Shown here piece after piece: positions 52,125 through 60,489 of a stretch of 64,000 nt of DNA. The DNA comes from Mycolicibacterium neoaurum VKM Ac-1815D (lineage in GTDB: Bacteria > Actinomycetota > Actinomycetes > Mycobacteriales > Mycobacteriaceae): positions 4,092,001 to 4,156,000 of the forward strand of contig NC_023036.2 in NCBI RefSeq assembly GCF_000317305.3. The letters run 5' to 3'. The position numbers were made by a program, and so were the translations under genes. Positions within the stretch are counted from its first letter, which is position 1. Each line of letters begins with the position of its first letter. The notes beneath the pieces are model-generated. The model searched no databases. It was not told the DNA's origin and was given only the letters and a program-made list of their open reading frames with translations.

Positions 52125-53281
52125 AGGCCCATCCCCCGCGCGATGAGCATCAGCTGCACTTCGGTTGTGCCCTCGCCGATCTCGAGGATCTTGGAGTCGC
52201 GGTAGTGACGGGCCACCGAGTACTCGTTCATGAACCCGTAGCCGCCGAAGATCTGGGTGGCGTCGCGGGCGTTGTCCATGGCCGCCTCGCTGGACACCAG
52301 CTTGGCCACCGACGCCGCCTTCTTGAAGGGTTTGCCCGCCAGCATCAGCGCGGCGGCGTCGTAGTACGCGGTGCGCGCGACGTGGGCGCGCGCCTCCATC
52401 CTGGCGATCTTGAAGGCGATGGCCTGGTAGCTGCCGATGGCCGCACCGAACGCCTCGCGTTCCTTGGCGTATTTCACGCACTCGTCCACGCAACCCTGGG
52501 CGGCGCCGACCGACAGCGCGGCGATCGCGATGCGGCCTTCGTCGAGGATGCTCAGGAAGTTGGCGTACCCGCGGCCGCGTGCGCCGAGCAGATTCTCCTG
52601 CGGCACCCGCACGTCGTCGAAGCTCAACGGATGGGTGTCCGAGGCGTTCCAGCCGACCTTGTTGTAGGCCGGTTCGGCGGTGAACCCCGGCGTCGGGACC
52701 GGCACCAGGATGGCCGAGATCTCCTTCTTGCCCTCGGTCTCGCCGGTGACGGCCGTGACGGTGACGAGCTTGGTGATATCGGTCCCGGAATTGGTGATGA
52801 ACTGCTTGGAGCCGTTGATGACCCAGTCCGAACCATCCTCCTTCGCCGTCGTCTTGGTGGCACCGGCATCGCTGCCGCCGCCGGCCTCGGTGAGCCCGAA
52901 GGCGCCCAGCGCCTTACCGCTGGCCAGCAGCGGCAGCCACTGCTGCTTCTGCGCCTCGTTGCCGAACCGGTAGACCGGCATGGCGCCGAGGGAGACACCG
53001 GCTTCCAGGGTGATGGCCACGCTCTGGTCGACCTTGCCGAGTTCCTCCAGCGCCAGGCACAGGGCGAAGTAGTCGCCGCCCATGCCGCCGTACTCTTCGG
53101 GGAACGGGAGTCCGAAGAGTCCCATCTCGGCCATCCCGTCGACGACCTCATAGGGAAAGCTGTGCTCGGCATCGTGTGTGGCGGCCACCGGTGCCACGAC
53201 GGCCTGCGCGAAGTCACGGACGGTCTTGGCCAGCTGCGCGTAATCGTCGGGCAGCGTGCCGGTGGAAAGGTAATCGGTCAT
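52121..53281 (-). CDS. fadE19: acyl-CoA dehydrogenase FadE19 (isovaleryl-CoA type)
   Basis: A 386-residue flavoprotein with the three standard domains: N-terminal helical, middle beta (FGLTEAGGGSDAGATKTTA; FITNSGTDI) and C-terminal helical (RDATQIFGGYGFMNEYSVARHYRDSKILEIGEGTTEVQ). Position in the leucine operon, before the carboxylase, implies isovaleryl-CoA to 3-methylcrotonyl-CoA. It matches Rv2500c. ATG 53281 overlaps the accA1 stop by four bases. Electrons would pass to ETF, encoded elsewhere. Confidence 0.93.
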   Translation of the reverse strand: MTDYLSTGTLPDDYAQLAKTVRDFAQAVVAPVAATHDAEHSFPYEVVDGMAEMGLFGLPFPEEYGGMGGDYFALCLALEELGKVDQSVAITLEAGVSLGAMPVYRFGNEAQKQQWLPLLASGKALGAFGLTEAGGGSDAGATKTTAKEDGSDWVINGSKQFITNSGTDITKLVTVTAVTGETEGKKEISAILVPVPTPGFTAEPAYNKVGWNASDTHPLSFDDVRVPQENLLGARGRGYANFLSILDEGRIAIAALSVGAAQGCVDECVKYAKEREAFGAAIGSYQAIAFKIARMEARAHVARTAYYDAAALMLAGKPFKKAASVAKLVSSEAAMDNARDATQIFGGYGFMNEYSVARHYRDSKILEIGEGTTEVQLMLIARGMGL

Positions 53282-55293
53282 CGTTGGGACTCCTTGCTTG
53301 CGGTGATGCGGGCAAGGGGCTGCCCGACCTTGACCTGGTCGCCGACGGCGACGAGTAGCTCGGCAATACCGTCGACGGGTGCTTTGAGCGCGTGTTCCAT
53401 CTTCATCGCCTCGACGGTGACGACGACCTCCCCGGCGGACACATCGGCGCCGCTGTCGACTCCCACGGCGACCACCGATCCCGGCATGGGGCTGAGCAAT
53501 TCGGCATCGCCGGCATGCGCGTCGTCAGCGCGCACCGATGCTTCGCGCACTTCGCGCACCAGGATGGTGTGGTCCGGGCCCGCCAGCCAGATATCGGCGC
53601 CGTCGGCGGCGACGACGAACTCGGCGCGCACGCCGTCGATTGAGAGGGTGAGCACCCGCCCCGTCAGTGCGGCGCTGATCTGCTGGGCTCCGCCGTGTTC
53701 GACGGTGGCCGTGGCAGATTCGGGTACACCGGTCAGGCGGACGTGCTCGACACGCGCCCCCGAGGCCACCCGCGTCACGGTCGGGGCGTGGGCCCCGGTG
53801 CGCCAGCCCGAGGGCGCCGACCACAGATCATCGCTGCGGTTCTGCCAGCCCTGCAGCCAACGGAACGTCGCGGCCGCGATCAGGTCTGCGTCATCGGCGT
53901 GCGGGGAAACGTACTCCGGCAACCGCCGGTCCAGCAGTCCGGTGTCGAGGCGGCCCGCGCGCACATCGGGATCGGCGAGCAGGAAGCGCAGGAAGTCGAT
54001 GTTGGTGGTGACGCCGAGGATCGCGGTATCCGATAGCGCACGATCCAGACCACGCAGAGCCGCATCGCGGTCGGGGCCGTGGGCGATCACCTTGGCCAGC
54101 ATCGGGTCGTAATCGCTGCCCACCACCGTTCCGGCGTAGATCCCCGAATCGACTCGCGTCGTGCCGATTCCCCGGTCATCGCCAGGTTCGACGACCTCGA
54201 GCACCGTGCCGCCGGTCGGCAGGAATCCGCTGCCGGGATCCTCGGCGTACACCCTCGCCTCGATGGCGTGCCCGGTGAGCGTGATATCGCTCTGCGTAAG
54301 GGGCAGCGGGTCGCCGGCCGCGATACGGATCTGCTGTTCGACCAGGTCGACGCCGGTGACCATCTCGGTCACCGGATGCTCCACCTGCAGGCGGGTGTTC
54401 ATCTCCATGAAGAAGAACTCGTCTGGACGGTCGGCCGAGACGATGAACTCCACTGTGCCCGCCCCGGTGTAGTCGACGCTGCGTGCGGTGTTACATGCCG
54501 CCTCGCCGATCCGGGCCCGGGTCGGCGCATCCAACAGTGGCGACGGGGCCTCCTCGATGACCTTCTGGTGCCGGCGCTGCAGGCTGCATTCGCGCTCGCC
54601 GAGGTGGATCACGTTGCCGTGGTTGTCGGCCAGCACCTGGACCTCGATGTGCCGGGGATTCAACACGAACCGTTCCAGGAACAGCGTGTCGTCACCGAAA
54701 GCCGAGGCCGCTTCGCGCCGCGCCGAGACCAGGGCCGCCGGTAGTTCGGTGGCATCGTGGACCACCCGCATGCCCTTGCCGCCACCGCCCGCGGACGGTT
54801 TGACCAGGACCGGAAAACCGACATCGGGCGCGCCGGCGATCAGCTCATCGTCGGTCAGCCCGGGCCGCGAGATGCCGGGCACCACCGGGACGTCGAACTC
54901 CGAGACCGCCGCCTTGGCCGCGATCTTGTCACCCATCGTCTTGATCGCGCGCACCGGTGGGCCGATGAACACGATGCCCGCGGCGTGCAGGGCGGCCGCG
55001 AAATCTGCGTTCTCGGCCAGGAATCCGTATCCGGGATGCACGGCCTGCGCACCGGTCCGCCGGGCGGCATCGACGATGGCGTCGATGTTCAGATAGCTCT
55101 GCCGGGCCGCGGCCGGACCGATACGCACGCCCGTATCGGCCTCACGGACGTGGCGAGCACCGGCGTCGGCGTCGCTGTAGACCGCCACCGACCGGATGCC
55201 CAGCGCGCGCAGCGACCGGATGACGCGGACGGCTATCTCCCCGCGGTTGGCGACCAATACGGTGTGGAAGAGTTCGTTGACCATCTGCATCAC
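53278..55293 (-). CDS. accA1: acyl-CoA carboxylase alpha chain AccA1 (biotin carboxylase-BCCP)
   Basis: A 671-residue alpha subunit. The biotin carboxylase domain (about 6-450) begins LFHTVLVANRGEIAVRVIRSL, has the ATP-grasp loop KPSAGGGGKGMRVV and FMEMNTRLQVEHPVTE; the linker (BT-like) domain follows; BCCP is at the end with the biotinylated Lys in VEAMKMEH. With AccD1 it carboxylates 3-methylcrotonyl-CoA. The start is ambiguous among GTG 55293, ATG 55290 and ATG 55284, all next to AGGA and overlapping the accD1 stop. It matches Rv2501c. Confidence 0.93.
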   Translation of the reverse strand: MMQMVNELFHTVLVANRGEIAVRVIRSLRALGIRSVAVYSDADAGARHVREADTGVRIGPAAARQSYLNIDAIVDAARRTGAQAVHPGYGFLAENADFAAALHAAGIVFIGPPVRAIKTMGDKIAAKAAVSEFDVPVVPGISRPGLTDDELIAGAPDVGFPVLVKPSAGGGGKGMRVVHDATELPAALVSARREAASAFGDDTLFLERFVLNPRHIEVQVLADNHGNVIHLGERECSLQRRHQKVIEEAPSPLLDAPTRARIGEAACNTARSVDYTGAGTVEFIVSADRPDEFFFMEMNTRLQVEHPVTEMVTGVDLVEQQIRIAAGDPLPLTQSDITLTGHAIEARVYAEDPGSGFLPTGGTVLEVVEPGDDRGIGTTRVDSGIYAGTVVGSDYDPMLAKVIAHGPDRDAALRGLDRALSDTAILGVTTNIDFLRFLLADPDVRAGRLDTGLLDRRLPEYVSPHADDADLIAAATFRWLQGWQNRSDDLWSAPSGWRTGAHAPTVTRVASGARVEHVRLTGVPESATATVEHGGAQQISAALTGRVLTLSIDGVRAEFVVAADGADIWLAGPDHTILVREVREASVRADDAHAGDAELLSPMPGSVVAVGVDSGADVSAGEVVVTVEAMKMEHALKAPVDGIAELLVAVGDQVKVGQPLARITASKESQR

Positions 55294-56828
55294 ATCCTGA
55301 AGACGCCGTAGGACACCGGCTCCAACGGAGCCTGTGCGGCCACTGACAGGGCAAGTCCCAGAACCGCTCTGGTGTCGGCGGGGTCTATCACGCCGTCATC
55401 CCACAACCGGGCGGTCGAGTAGTACGGATTGCCCTGGTGTTCGTATTGCTCACGAATCGGCGCCTTGAAGGCCTCCTCCTGCTCCGGTGTCATCTCGCCT
55501 CGCACCGTGGCCAGCACGGAGGCGGCCTGCTCACCGCCCATGACCGAGATGCGGGCGTTGGGCCACATCCACAGGAAACGCGGCGAGTACGCCCGCCCGC
55601 ACATCGAGTAGTTGCCCGCACCATAGGACCCACCGATGACCACCGTGAGCTTGGGCACCCGGGCGCATGCGACCGCGGTGACCATCTTCGCGCCGTGCTT
55701 GGCGATACCACCGGCCTCGTAATCGCGGCCCACCATGAATCCGGCGATGTTCTGCAGGAACACCAGCGGGGTGTTGCGCTTGTCGCACAGTTCGATGAAA
55801 TGTGCTCCCTTGACCGCGGATTCGCCGAACAACACGCCGTTGTTGGCGATGATCCCGACGGGGTGACCATGGATGTGGGCGAAGCCGGTGACCAGCGTGG
55901 TGCCGTATTCGGCCTTGAACTCGGCGAATTCACCGCCATCGACGATCCGGGTGATCACCTCGTGCACGTCATAGGGCACCCGCGAATCCACCGGGACCAC
56001 GTCGTAGAGCTCGGTTTGGTCGGCGATCGGATCGACGGCGGGCCGCATCTGCCACGGTGGGTCCTGACGCGGGCCGAAGGTGGACACGATGCGCCGGACG
56101 ATGCGCAGCGCGTCACGGTCGTCGTTGGCGAGATGATCTGTCACACCGGAGGTCTTGGAGTGCAGGTCTCCGCCGCCGAGTTCCTCTGCGGTGACGACTT
56201 CGCCGGTCGCGGCCTTCACCAGGGGTGGGCCGCCCAGGAAGATGGTGCCCTGATTGCGGACGATGACGGCCTCGTCGCTCATCGCCGGGACGTACGCGCC
56301 GCCGGCGGTGCAGGATCCCAGTACCGCGGCGATCTGCGGGATGCCCTTGGCGCTCATGGTGGCCTGGTTGAAGAAGATGCGCCCGAAGTGTTCGCGGTCG
56401 GGGAACACCTCGTCCTGGCGTGGCAGGAAGGCGCCGCCGGAATCGACGAGATACAGACACGGCAACCGGTTCTGGGCGGCGATCTCCTGGGCGCGCAGGT
56501 GCTTCTTGACGGTGATCGGGTAGTAGGTGCCGCCCTTGACGGTGGCGTCGTTGGCCACCACCATGCATTCGCGTCCGCTCACCCGGCCGATACCGGCGAT
56601 CAGCCCGGCCCCGGGACATTCGTCGTCGTACATGCCATCGGCGGCCAGCGGCGCGATGTCGAGGAACGGACTCCCCGGATCGAGCAGGGTGTCCACCCGG
56701 TCTCGGGGTAACAGTTTTCCGCGCCCCACATGCCGATCCCGCGCCTTGTCCGGTCCGCCGCGTGCCGCGGTGGCCAGTTTGGCGCGGAGTTCGGACACCA
56801 GCGCGGTGTGCGCTTCACGATGCGTCAT
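55290..56828 (-). CDS. accD1: acyl-CoA carboxylase beta chain AccD1 (methylcrotonyl-CoA carboxylase)
   Basis: A 512-residue carboxyltransferase. The two crotonase-like halves carry GSCTAGGAYVPAMSDEAVIV and GGSYGAGNYSMCGRAYSPRF, whose backbone NH groups form the oxyanion holes; QNIAGFMVG is typical of the MCC beta subunit rather than propionyl-CoA carboxylase. It is the first gene of the eight-gene operon, and its ATG is 20 bases from the twin BkaR operators. In M. tuberculosis scoA, scoB and fadD35 lie between accD1 and bkaR; here they are absent. It matches Rv2502c. Confidence 0.94.
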   Translation of the reverse strand: MTHREAHTALVSELRAKLATAARGGPDKARDRHVGRGKLLPRDRVDTLLDPGSPFLDIAPLAADGMYDDECPGAGLIAGIGRVSGRECMVVANDATVKGGTYYPITVKKHLRAQEIAAQNRLPCLYLVDSGGAFLPRQDEVFPDREHFGRIFFNQATMSAKGIPQIAAVLGSCTAGGAYVPAMSDEAVIVRNQGTIFLGGPPLVKAATGEVVTAEELGGGDLHSKTSGVTDHLANDDRDALRIVRRIVSTFGPRQDPPWQMRPAVDPIADQTELYDVVPVDSRVPYDVHEVITRIVDGGEFAEFKAEYGTTLVTGFAHIHGHPVGIIANNGVLFGESAVKGAHFIELCDKRNTPLVFLQNIAGFMVGRDYEAGGIAKHGAKMVTAVACARVPKLTVVIGGSYGAGNYSMCGRAYSPRFLWMWPNARISVMGGEQAASVLATVRGEMTPEQEEAFKAPIREQYEHQGNPYYSTARLWDDGVIDPADTRAVLGLALSVAAQAPLEPVSYGVFRM

Positions 56829-56845
56829 CGATGAACCCGTCCATT

Positions 56846-56889
56846 TGAGTTAATCATGATTAACTCATGGTATGTTAATCGTAATTAAC
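56846..56889. promoter_or_regulatory. twin BkaR operator
   Basis: GTTAAT-N4-ATTAAC occurs twice, at 56849-56864 and 56874-56889, 25 bases apart. The first copy extends to a perfect 22-bp palindrome (56846-56867, TGAGTTAATCA/TGATTAACTCA). They occupy the short gap between accD1 and bkaR, so the repressor should control both directions. Confidence 0.9.
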
Positions 56890-56893
56890 TCAA

Positions 56894-57511
56894 ATGTCTA
56901 CGTTCGAGATGGATCCGGGGATGCCCACTGAGACTCCGCGCAGCAGAGCCAAATCCGACCGGCGCGATCAATTGATCGCCGCCGCGGAGCGGTTGGTGGC
57001 CGAACACGGATACCTGTCGGTCCGATTGGAGGACATCGGCTCGGCGGTCGGTGTCAGCGGGCCGGCGATCTACCGGCATTTCGCCAACAAGGAGGCCCTC
57101 CTGGTCGAGCTGCTCGTGGGGATCAGCACCAGATTGCTGGCCGGCGGGCAATCCGTCGTCGCCGAGGCAGCCGGGGCCCGCGAGGCACTGGACAGACTCA
57201 TCGAGTTCCACCTCGACTTCGCCCTCGGCGAATCCAATCTCATCCGCATCCAGGACCGCGATCTGAGCCACCTCCCACCGGCGGCGGCGCGACAGGTACG
57301 GAAAGCGCAGCGTCAGTACGTCGAGATCTGGGTCGACGTACTTCGCCGGATCGACCCCGATATCGACGAGGCCGACGCCCGGGTCATGGCGCACGCTGCA
57401 TTCGGCCTGCTCAACTCCACTCCGTACAGCCTGAAAGCCCCGAGCACCACCCACCCGTCCAGGCCGGTGCTGCGGGCGATGACGATCGCCGCCTTGACCG
57501 CCGCGCACTGA
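56894..57511 (+). CDS. bkaR: TetR repressor of branched-chain keto-acid metabolism (BkaR)
   Basis: A 205-residue TetR repressor. The helix-turn-helix is at about residues 43-65 (LEDIGSAVGVSGPAIYRHFANKE), then a helical ligand domain. It matches Rv2506, shown in mycobacteria to repress the adjacent leucine operon and itself through a palindrome. ATG 56894 has no Shine-Dalgarno and directly abuts the operator, so the mRNA may be leaderless; ATG 56912 and 56921 are alternatives. The ligand is probably a branched-chain acyl-CoA, which is an inference. Confidence 0.93.
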   Translation: MSTFEMDPGMPTETPRSRAKSDRRDQLIAAAERLVAEHGYLSVRLEDIGSAVGVSGPAIYRHFANKEALLVELLVGISTRLLAGGQSVVAEAAGAREALDRLIEFHLDFALGESNLIRIQDRDLSHLPPAAARQVRKAQRQYVEIWVDVLRRIDPDIDEADARVMAHAAFGLLNSTPYSLKAPSTTHPSRPVLRAMTIAALTAAH

Positions 57512-57553
57512 AATCCGTAGCCGCGCGGGTACCGTGGGGCCCATGAGGTGGGC

Positions 57554-58300
57554 ATGACCGAATATCCCCGTCGGGACGAGCCGACCCGTCGGCTCGACGG
57601 TGGCCAGTACGGCTATCCCGGGTACTCCGACCCCGCATACGCGGGCCAGAGCCCCTACAGCGCTCGGCCCACCGAGCAGGTCCCGGCCTATCCGGCCTAC
57701 GGTTATGACCCGTACACCGGTCATTACGGCGGCACACCGCCTCCCCCGCCGCCGGGTACTCCCGAACCCCCGGAGCCGCCGCGCACCCCGCGCTGGTTGT
57801 GGGTTGTCGCCGGCATCGCCGTCGTCACCGTCATCGGGTTGGTCATCGCGCTGGTGATCGTCAACAGCAGCCAGCAGCAGACCGTCGTGGCGCCCGTACC
57901 GTCGCTGACCGAACCGACCGGCACGCCCGCAGCCCCCACCACCACCCGGCGCCCCACCACGACGACCAGCCCGCGCACCGCCGCACCGGCGCCCAGCACG
58001 ACACCGTCGACCACCGCGCCGTCGACCCCGGGGACCACCGAAACCGTCGTCTACACCGTCAGCGGACAGGGCCGCGCCATCAACATCACCTACGTCGACA
58101 GCGGTGGTGTCCTGCAGACCGAGTTCAACGTGGTGCTGCCGTGGAGCAAAGAGGTGTCACTGCAGGGCCCGGCCAATCAATCGGCCAGCGTCAGCATCAT
58201 CAACGTCGGCCGCGAGGTCACCTGCTCGATCGACATCGAGGGCGCTCAGGTGCAGCAGCGCACCGGCTCCGGCCTGACGATCTGCAGCCCGCTGCCCTAA
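57554..58300 (+). CDS. proline-rich membrane protein with MmpS-like C-terminus
   Basis: A 248-residue type II membrane protein (Rv2507-like). The N-terminal cytosolic part (about 1-72) is rich in Tyr/Pro/Gly repeats (PAYPAYGYDPYTGHYGG) and ends with a poly-Pro run. The helix is at about 80-102. A Thr/Pro/Ser-rich stalk (about 108-165) precedes an extracellular beta domain (ETVVYTVSGQGRAINITYVD) resembling MmpS proteins. ATG 57554 has AGG at proper spacing. The function is unknown; MmpS proteins assist MmpL lipid export, but no mmpL is present here. It overlaps the convergent MFS gene by four bases. Confidence 0.82.
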   Translation: MTEYPRRDEPTRRLDGGQYGYPGYSDPAYAGQSPYSARPTEQVPAYPAYGYDPYTGHYGGTPPPPPPGTPEPPEPPRTPRWLWVVAGIAVVTVIGLVIALVIVNSSQQQTVVAPVPSLTEPTGTPAAPTTTRRPTTTTSPRTAAPAPSTTPSTTAPSTPGTTETVVYTVSGQGRAINITYVDSGGVLQTEFNVVLPWSKEVSLQGPANQSASVSIINVGREVTCSIDIEGAQVQQRTGSGLTICSPLP

Positions 58301-59598
58301 CGCGCGCTGACGCGCGGCGTCTTGACGCCCAGCATCAGGATCAGGCCGAGCGCGAGCACCACGCACAGCCCGCCCATGCCGGCCCGGTCGGTGCCGAACG
58401 CGTCGATGAACAGGAAGAACAGCCACGGCGCGAGCGGGGCGGCGGCCCGGCCGGTGGTCATGTACAACCCGAACGCGACGCCCTCCTTACCTTCGGTGGA
58501 CATCCGCAGCATCTGGGTGCGCGCCGCCGAGAGCGTCGGGCCGATGAACAGACACAGCAGCAATCCGCACACCCAGAACGCCAGCTGACCCGACAACGTC
58601 ATCAGCGTCAGCCCGACGATGATCATCAGCGACAGCGCGCCGAGGATCACCGGCTTGGCACCGAACCGGTCGTCGAGCAGCCCGCCGACCACCGCGCCCA
58701 GCGCAGCCACCAGGCAGGCGCACACCCCGAACAGCAGCACGCTGGCCGGGGAGATGCCGTACACGTTGACCCCGAGCACCGCGCCGAAGGTGAACACGCC
58801 GGTGAGACCGTCGCGGAACACCGCGCTGGCGACCAGGTAGTAGACGACGTTGCGGTCACGGCGCCACTCGCTGCGCACCTCGTGCCACAGCTTGCGGTAG
58901 GAGGCGATGATGCCGACCGGCCGATGTGCTGCGTCCGCGGGCGGATTGGGCCCCTTGAGCACCAGCGGCAGCGCGAACACCACGAACCAGGCGGCCGTCA
59001 GCAGCATCGCGGCCCGCACGTTCTGGCCGTCATCGGTGGGCAGCCCGAGCAGACCGCCGTCACCGGAGATGAACAGCGCATAGACGATCAGCAGCAGGCC
59101 CACGCTGCCGCCGTAACCGACCGCCAGTCCGGCCCCGGAGATGCGTCCCGAGGTTGCCGGCGTGGACAACTGGCTCAGCATCGCGTTGTAGGGCACGGTC
59201 GCCAGGTCGTTACAGGCGGCGGTGATGGCCAGCAGCGCCAGCCCGGCCCACAGATACGAGTGGTCGGTGCCGATGAAGCTCATGCCGGCGACCAGCACCA
59301 CGACCGCCCCGGTGAGCAGCGCCAGAGCGCGACGGCGACGGTGTGGCGCGTCGACCCAGATACCGGTGATCGGCGCGAACAGCGCGACGATCAGGCCGGC
59401 CACCGTGAGCGCGCGACCCAGCCAGCTCGACGGGGAGGTGTCCCCCGGCAGACCCTCCCCGACGGCGTTGGTGAGGTAGACGGAGAAGACGAAGGTCACC
59501 ACGATCGCGTTCACCGCGGTGGCACCGCAGTCGTAGAGAACCCACGATCGGACCTGGGACCGCCGGGCCGTATCGGGCGCCGACCCGGGGCTGCTCAT
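58297..59598 (-). CDS. MFS transporter, Atg22/UMF1-like
   Basis: A 433-residue transporter with about 12 helices. The N-terminal signature SWVLYDCGATAVNAIVVTFVFSVYL is that of the Atg22-like (UMF1) branch of the major facilitators, which export amino acids or related solutes in fungi. It matches Rv2508c. ATG 59598 is chosen as the start of homology; upstream frame is the shadow of cmrA. It is divergent from cmrA across 34 bases, in which the two promoters must overlap. Confidence 0.88.
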   Translation of the reverse strand: MSSPGSAPDTARRSQVRSWVLYDCGATAVNAIVVTFVFSVYLTNAVGEGLPGDTSPSSWLGRALTVAGLIVALFAPITGIWVDAPHRRRRALALLTGAVVVLVAGMSFIGTDHSYLWAGLALLAITAACNDLATVPYNAMLSQLSTPATSGRISGAGLAVGYGGSVGLLLIVYALFISGDGGLLGLPTDDGQNVRAAMLLTAAWFVVFALPLVLKGPNPPADAAHRPVGIIASYRKLWHEVRSEWRRDRNVVYYLVASAVFRDGLTGVFTFGAVLGVNVYGISPASVLLFGVCACLVAALGAVVGGLLDDRFGAKPVILGALSLMIIVGLTLMTLSGQLAFWVCGLLLCLFIGPTLSAARTQMLRMSTEGKEGVAFGLYMTTGRAAAPLAPWLFFLFIDAFGTDRAGMGGLCVVLALGLILMLGVKTPRVSAR

Positions 59599-59619
59599 GG
59601 CCGTCACCCTAACGGTCCC

Positions 59620-59625
59620 TACGAT
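59620..59625 (+). promoter_or_regulatory. -10 box of leaderless cmrA transcript
   Basis: TACGAT (TANNNT) ends seven bases before ATG 59633, so transcription would begin at or one base before the start codon. There is no Shine-Dalgarno. Confidence 0.55.
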
Positions 59626-59632
59626 TTCTCCC

Positions 59633-60439
59633 ATGCCTGTACCCGCTCCCCATCCCGACGCCCGCGCAGTCGTCACCGGCGCCTCGCAGGGCATCGGTGA
59701 GGCCCTCGCCTTCGATCTCGCCGGACGCGGCCACCATCTGATCGTCACCGCGCGCCGCGGTGACGTGCTGACCGACCTCGCCGCACGCATCACCGCACGG
59801 CACGGTGTGACGGTCGAGGTGCGTGCGGTCGATCTGGCCGACCCGGCCGCCCGTGAGGTGTTCTGCGCGGAGCTTGCCGAGCGCAACATCTCGATCCTGT
59901 GCGCCAACGCCGGCACCGCCACCTTCGGACCGCTGGCCAAGCTCGACCCCGCCGGCGAGAAGGCCCAGGTACAGCTCAACGCCATCGCCGTGCACGATCT
60001 GTGCCTGGCCGTGTTGCCGGGCATGCTGGAGCGCCGGGCCGGCGGCATCCTGATCTCCGGGTCGGCGGCTGGCAACTCCCCGATCCCGAACAACGCCACC
60101 TACGCGGCCACCAAGGCGTTCGCCAACACCTTCAGCGAGTCGCTGCGCGGTGAGGTCAAGAAGGACGGCATACACGTCACGCTGCTGGCGCCGGGACCGG
60201 TGCGCACCGAGCTGCCGGATGTCTCCGAGCAGTCGTTGGTGGAGCGGTTGATCCCGGATTTCCTGTGGATCAACACCGAGTACACCGCCAAGGTCTCACT
60301 CGATGCCCTGGAGGCCAACAAGATGCGCATCGTGCCGGGCCTGACGTCCAAGGCGATGTCGGTGGCCAGCGGCTACGCCCCGCGCGCGATCGTCACCCCG
60401 ATCGTCGGCGCGGTCTACAAGAAACTGGGCGGCGAGTAG
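59633..60439 (+). CDS. cmrA: mycolate reductase CmrA
   Basis: A 268-residue SDR that reduces the 3-oxo group of nascent mycolic acid, the last step in mycolate synthesis. The cofactor motif is VVTGASQGIGEAL (about 13-25), NAG is in LCANAGTA, and the catalytic Tyr-x3-Lys is in TYAATKAFANTF. It matches Rv2509, whose loss blocks mature mycolates. ATG 59633 coincides with the leaderless promoter. Its presence supports a mycolate-producing host. A REP-like palindrome starts one base after its TAG stop. Confidence 0.92.
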   Translation: MPVPAPHPDARAVVTGASQGIGEALAFDLAGRGHHLIVTARRGDVLTDLAARITARHGVTVEVRAVDLADPAAREVFCAELAERNISILCANAGTATFGPLAKLDPAGEKAQVQLNAIAVHDLCLAVLPGMLERRAGGILISGSAAGNSPIPNNATYAATKAFANTFSESLRGEVKKDGIHVTLLAPGPVRTELPDVSEQSLVERLIPDFLWINTEYTAKVSLDALEANKMRIVPGLTSKAMSVASGYAPRAIVTPIVGAVYKKLGGE

Positions 60440-60440
60440 C

Positions 60441-60489
60441 GATTTCGGCGCGCCGGCGCTCGGTCAGCGAGCGCGAGCGCGCCGAAATC
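60441..60489. repeat. REP-like palindrome, copy 2
   Basis: The arms GATTTCGGCGCGC (60441-60453) and GCGCGCCGAAATC (60477-60489) are a perfect 13-bp inverted repeat, with a centre similar to copy 1 (TCGGTCAGCGAGCG here, TCGGTGAGCGAGCG there). The right arm contains part of the stop of the minus-strand ATPase gene. Confidence 0.9.

Noticed and set aside
57799..59700. 633-residue plus-strand frame over the Pro-rich protein and the MFS gene
   Set aside because: Composition is Gln/His/Arg-rich noise typical of antisense GC-rich frames; it contradicts two well-supported genes.
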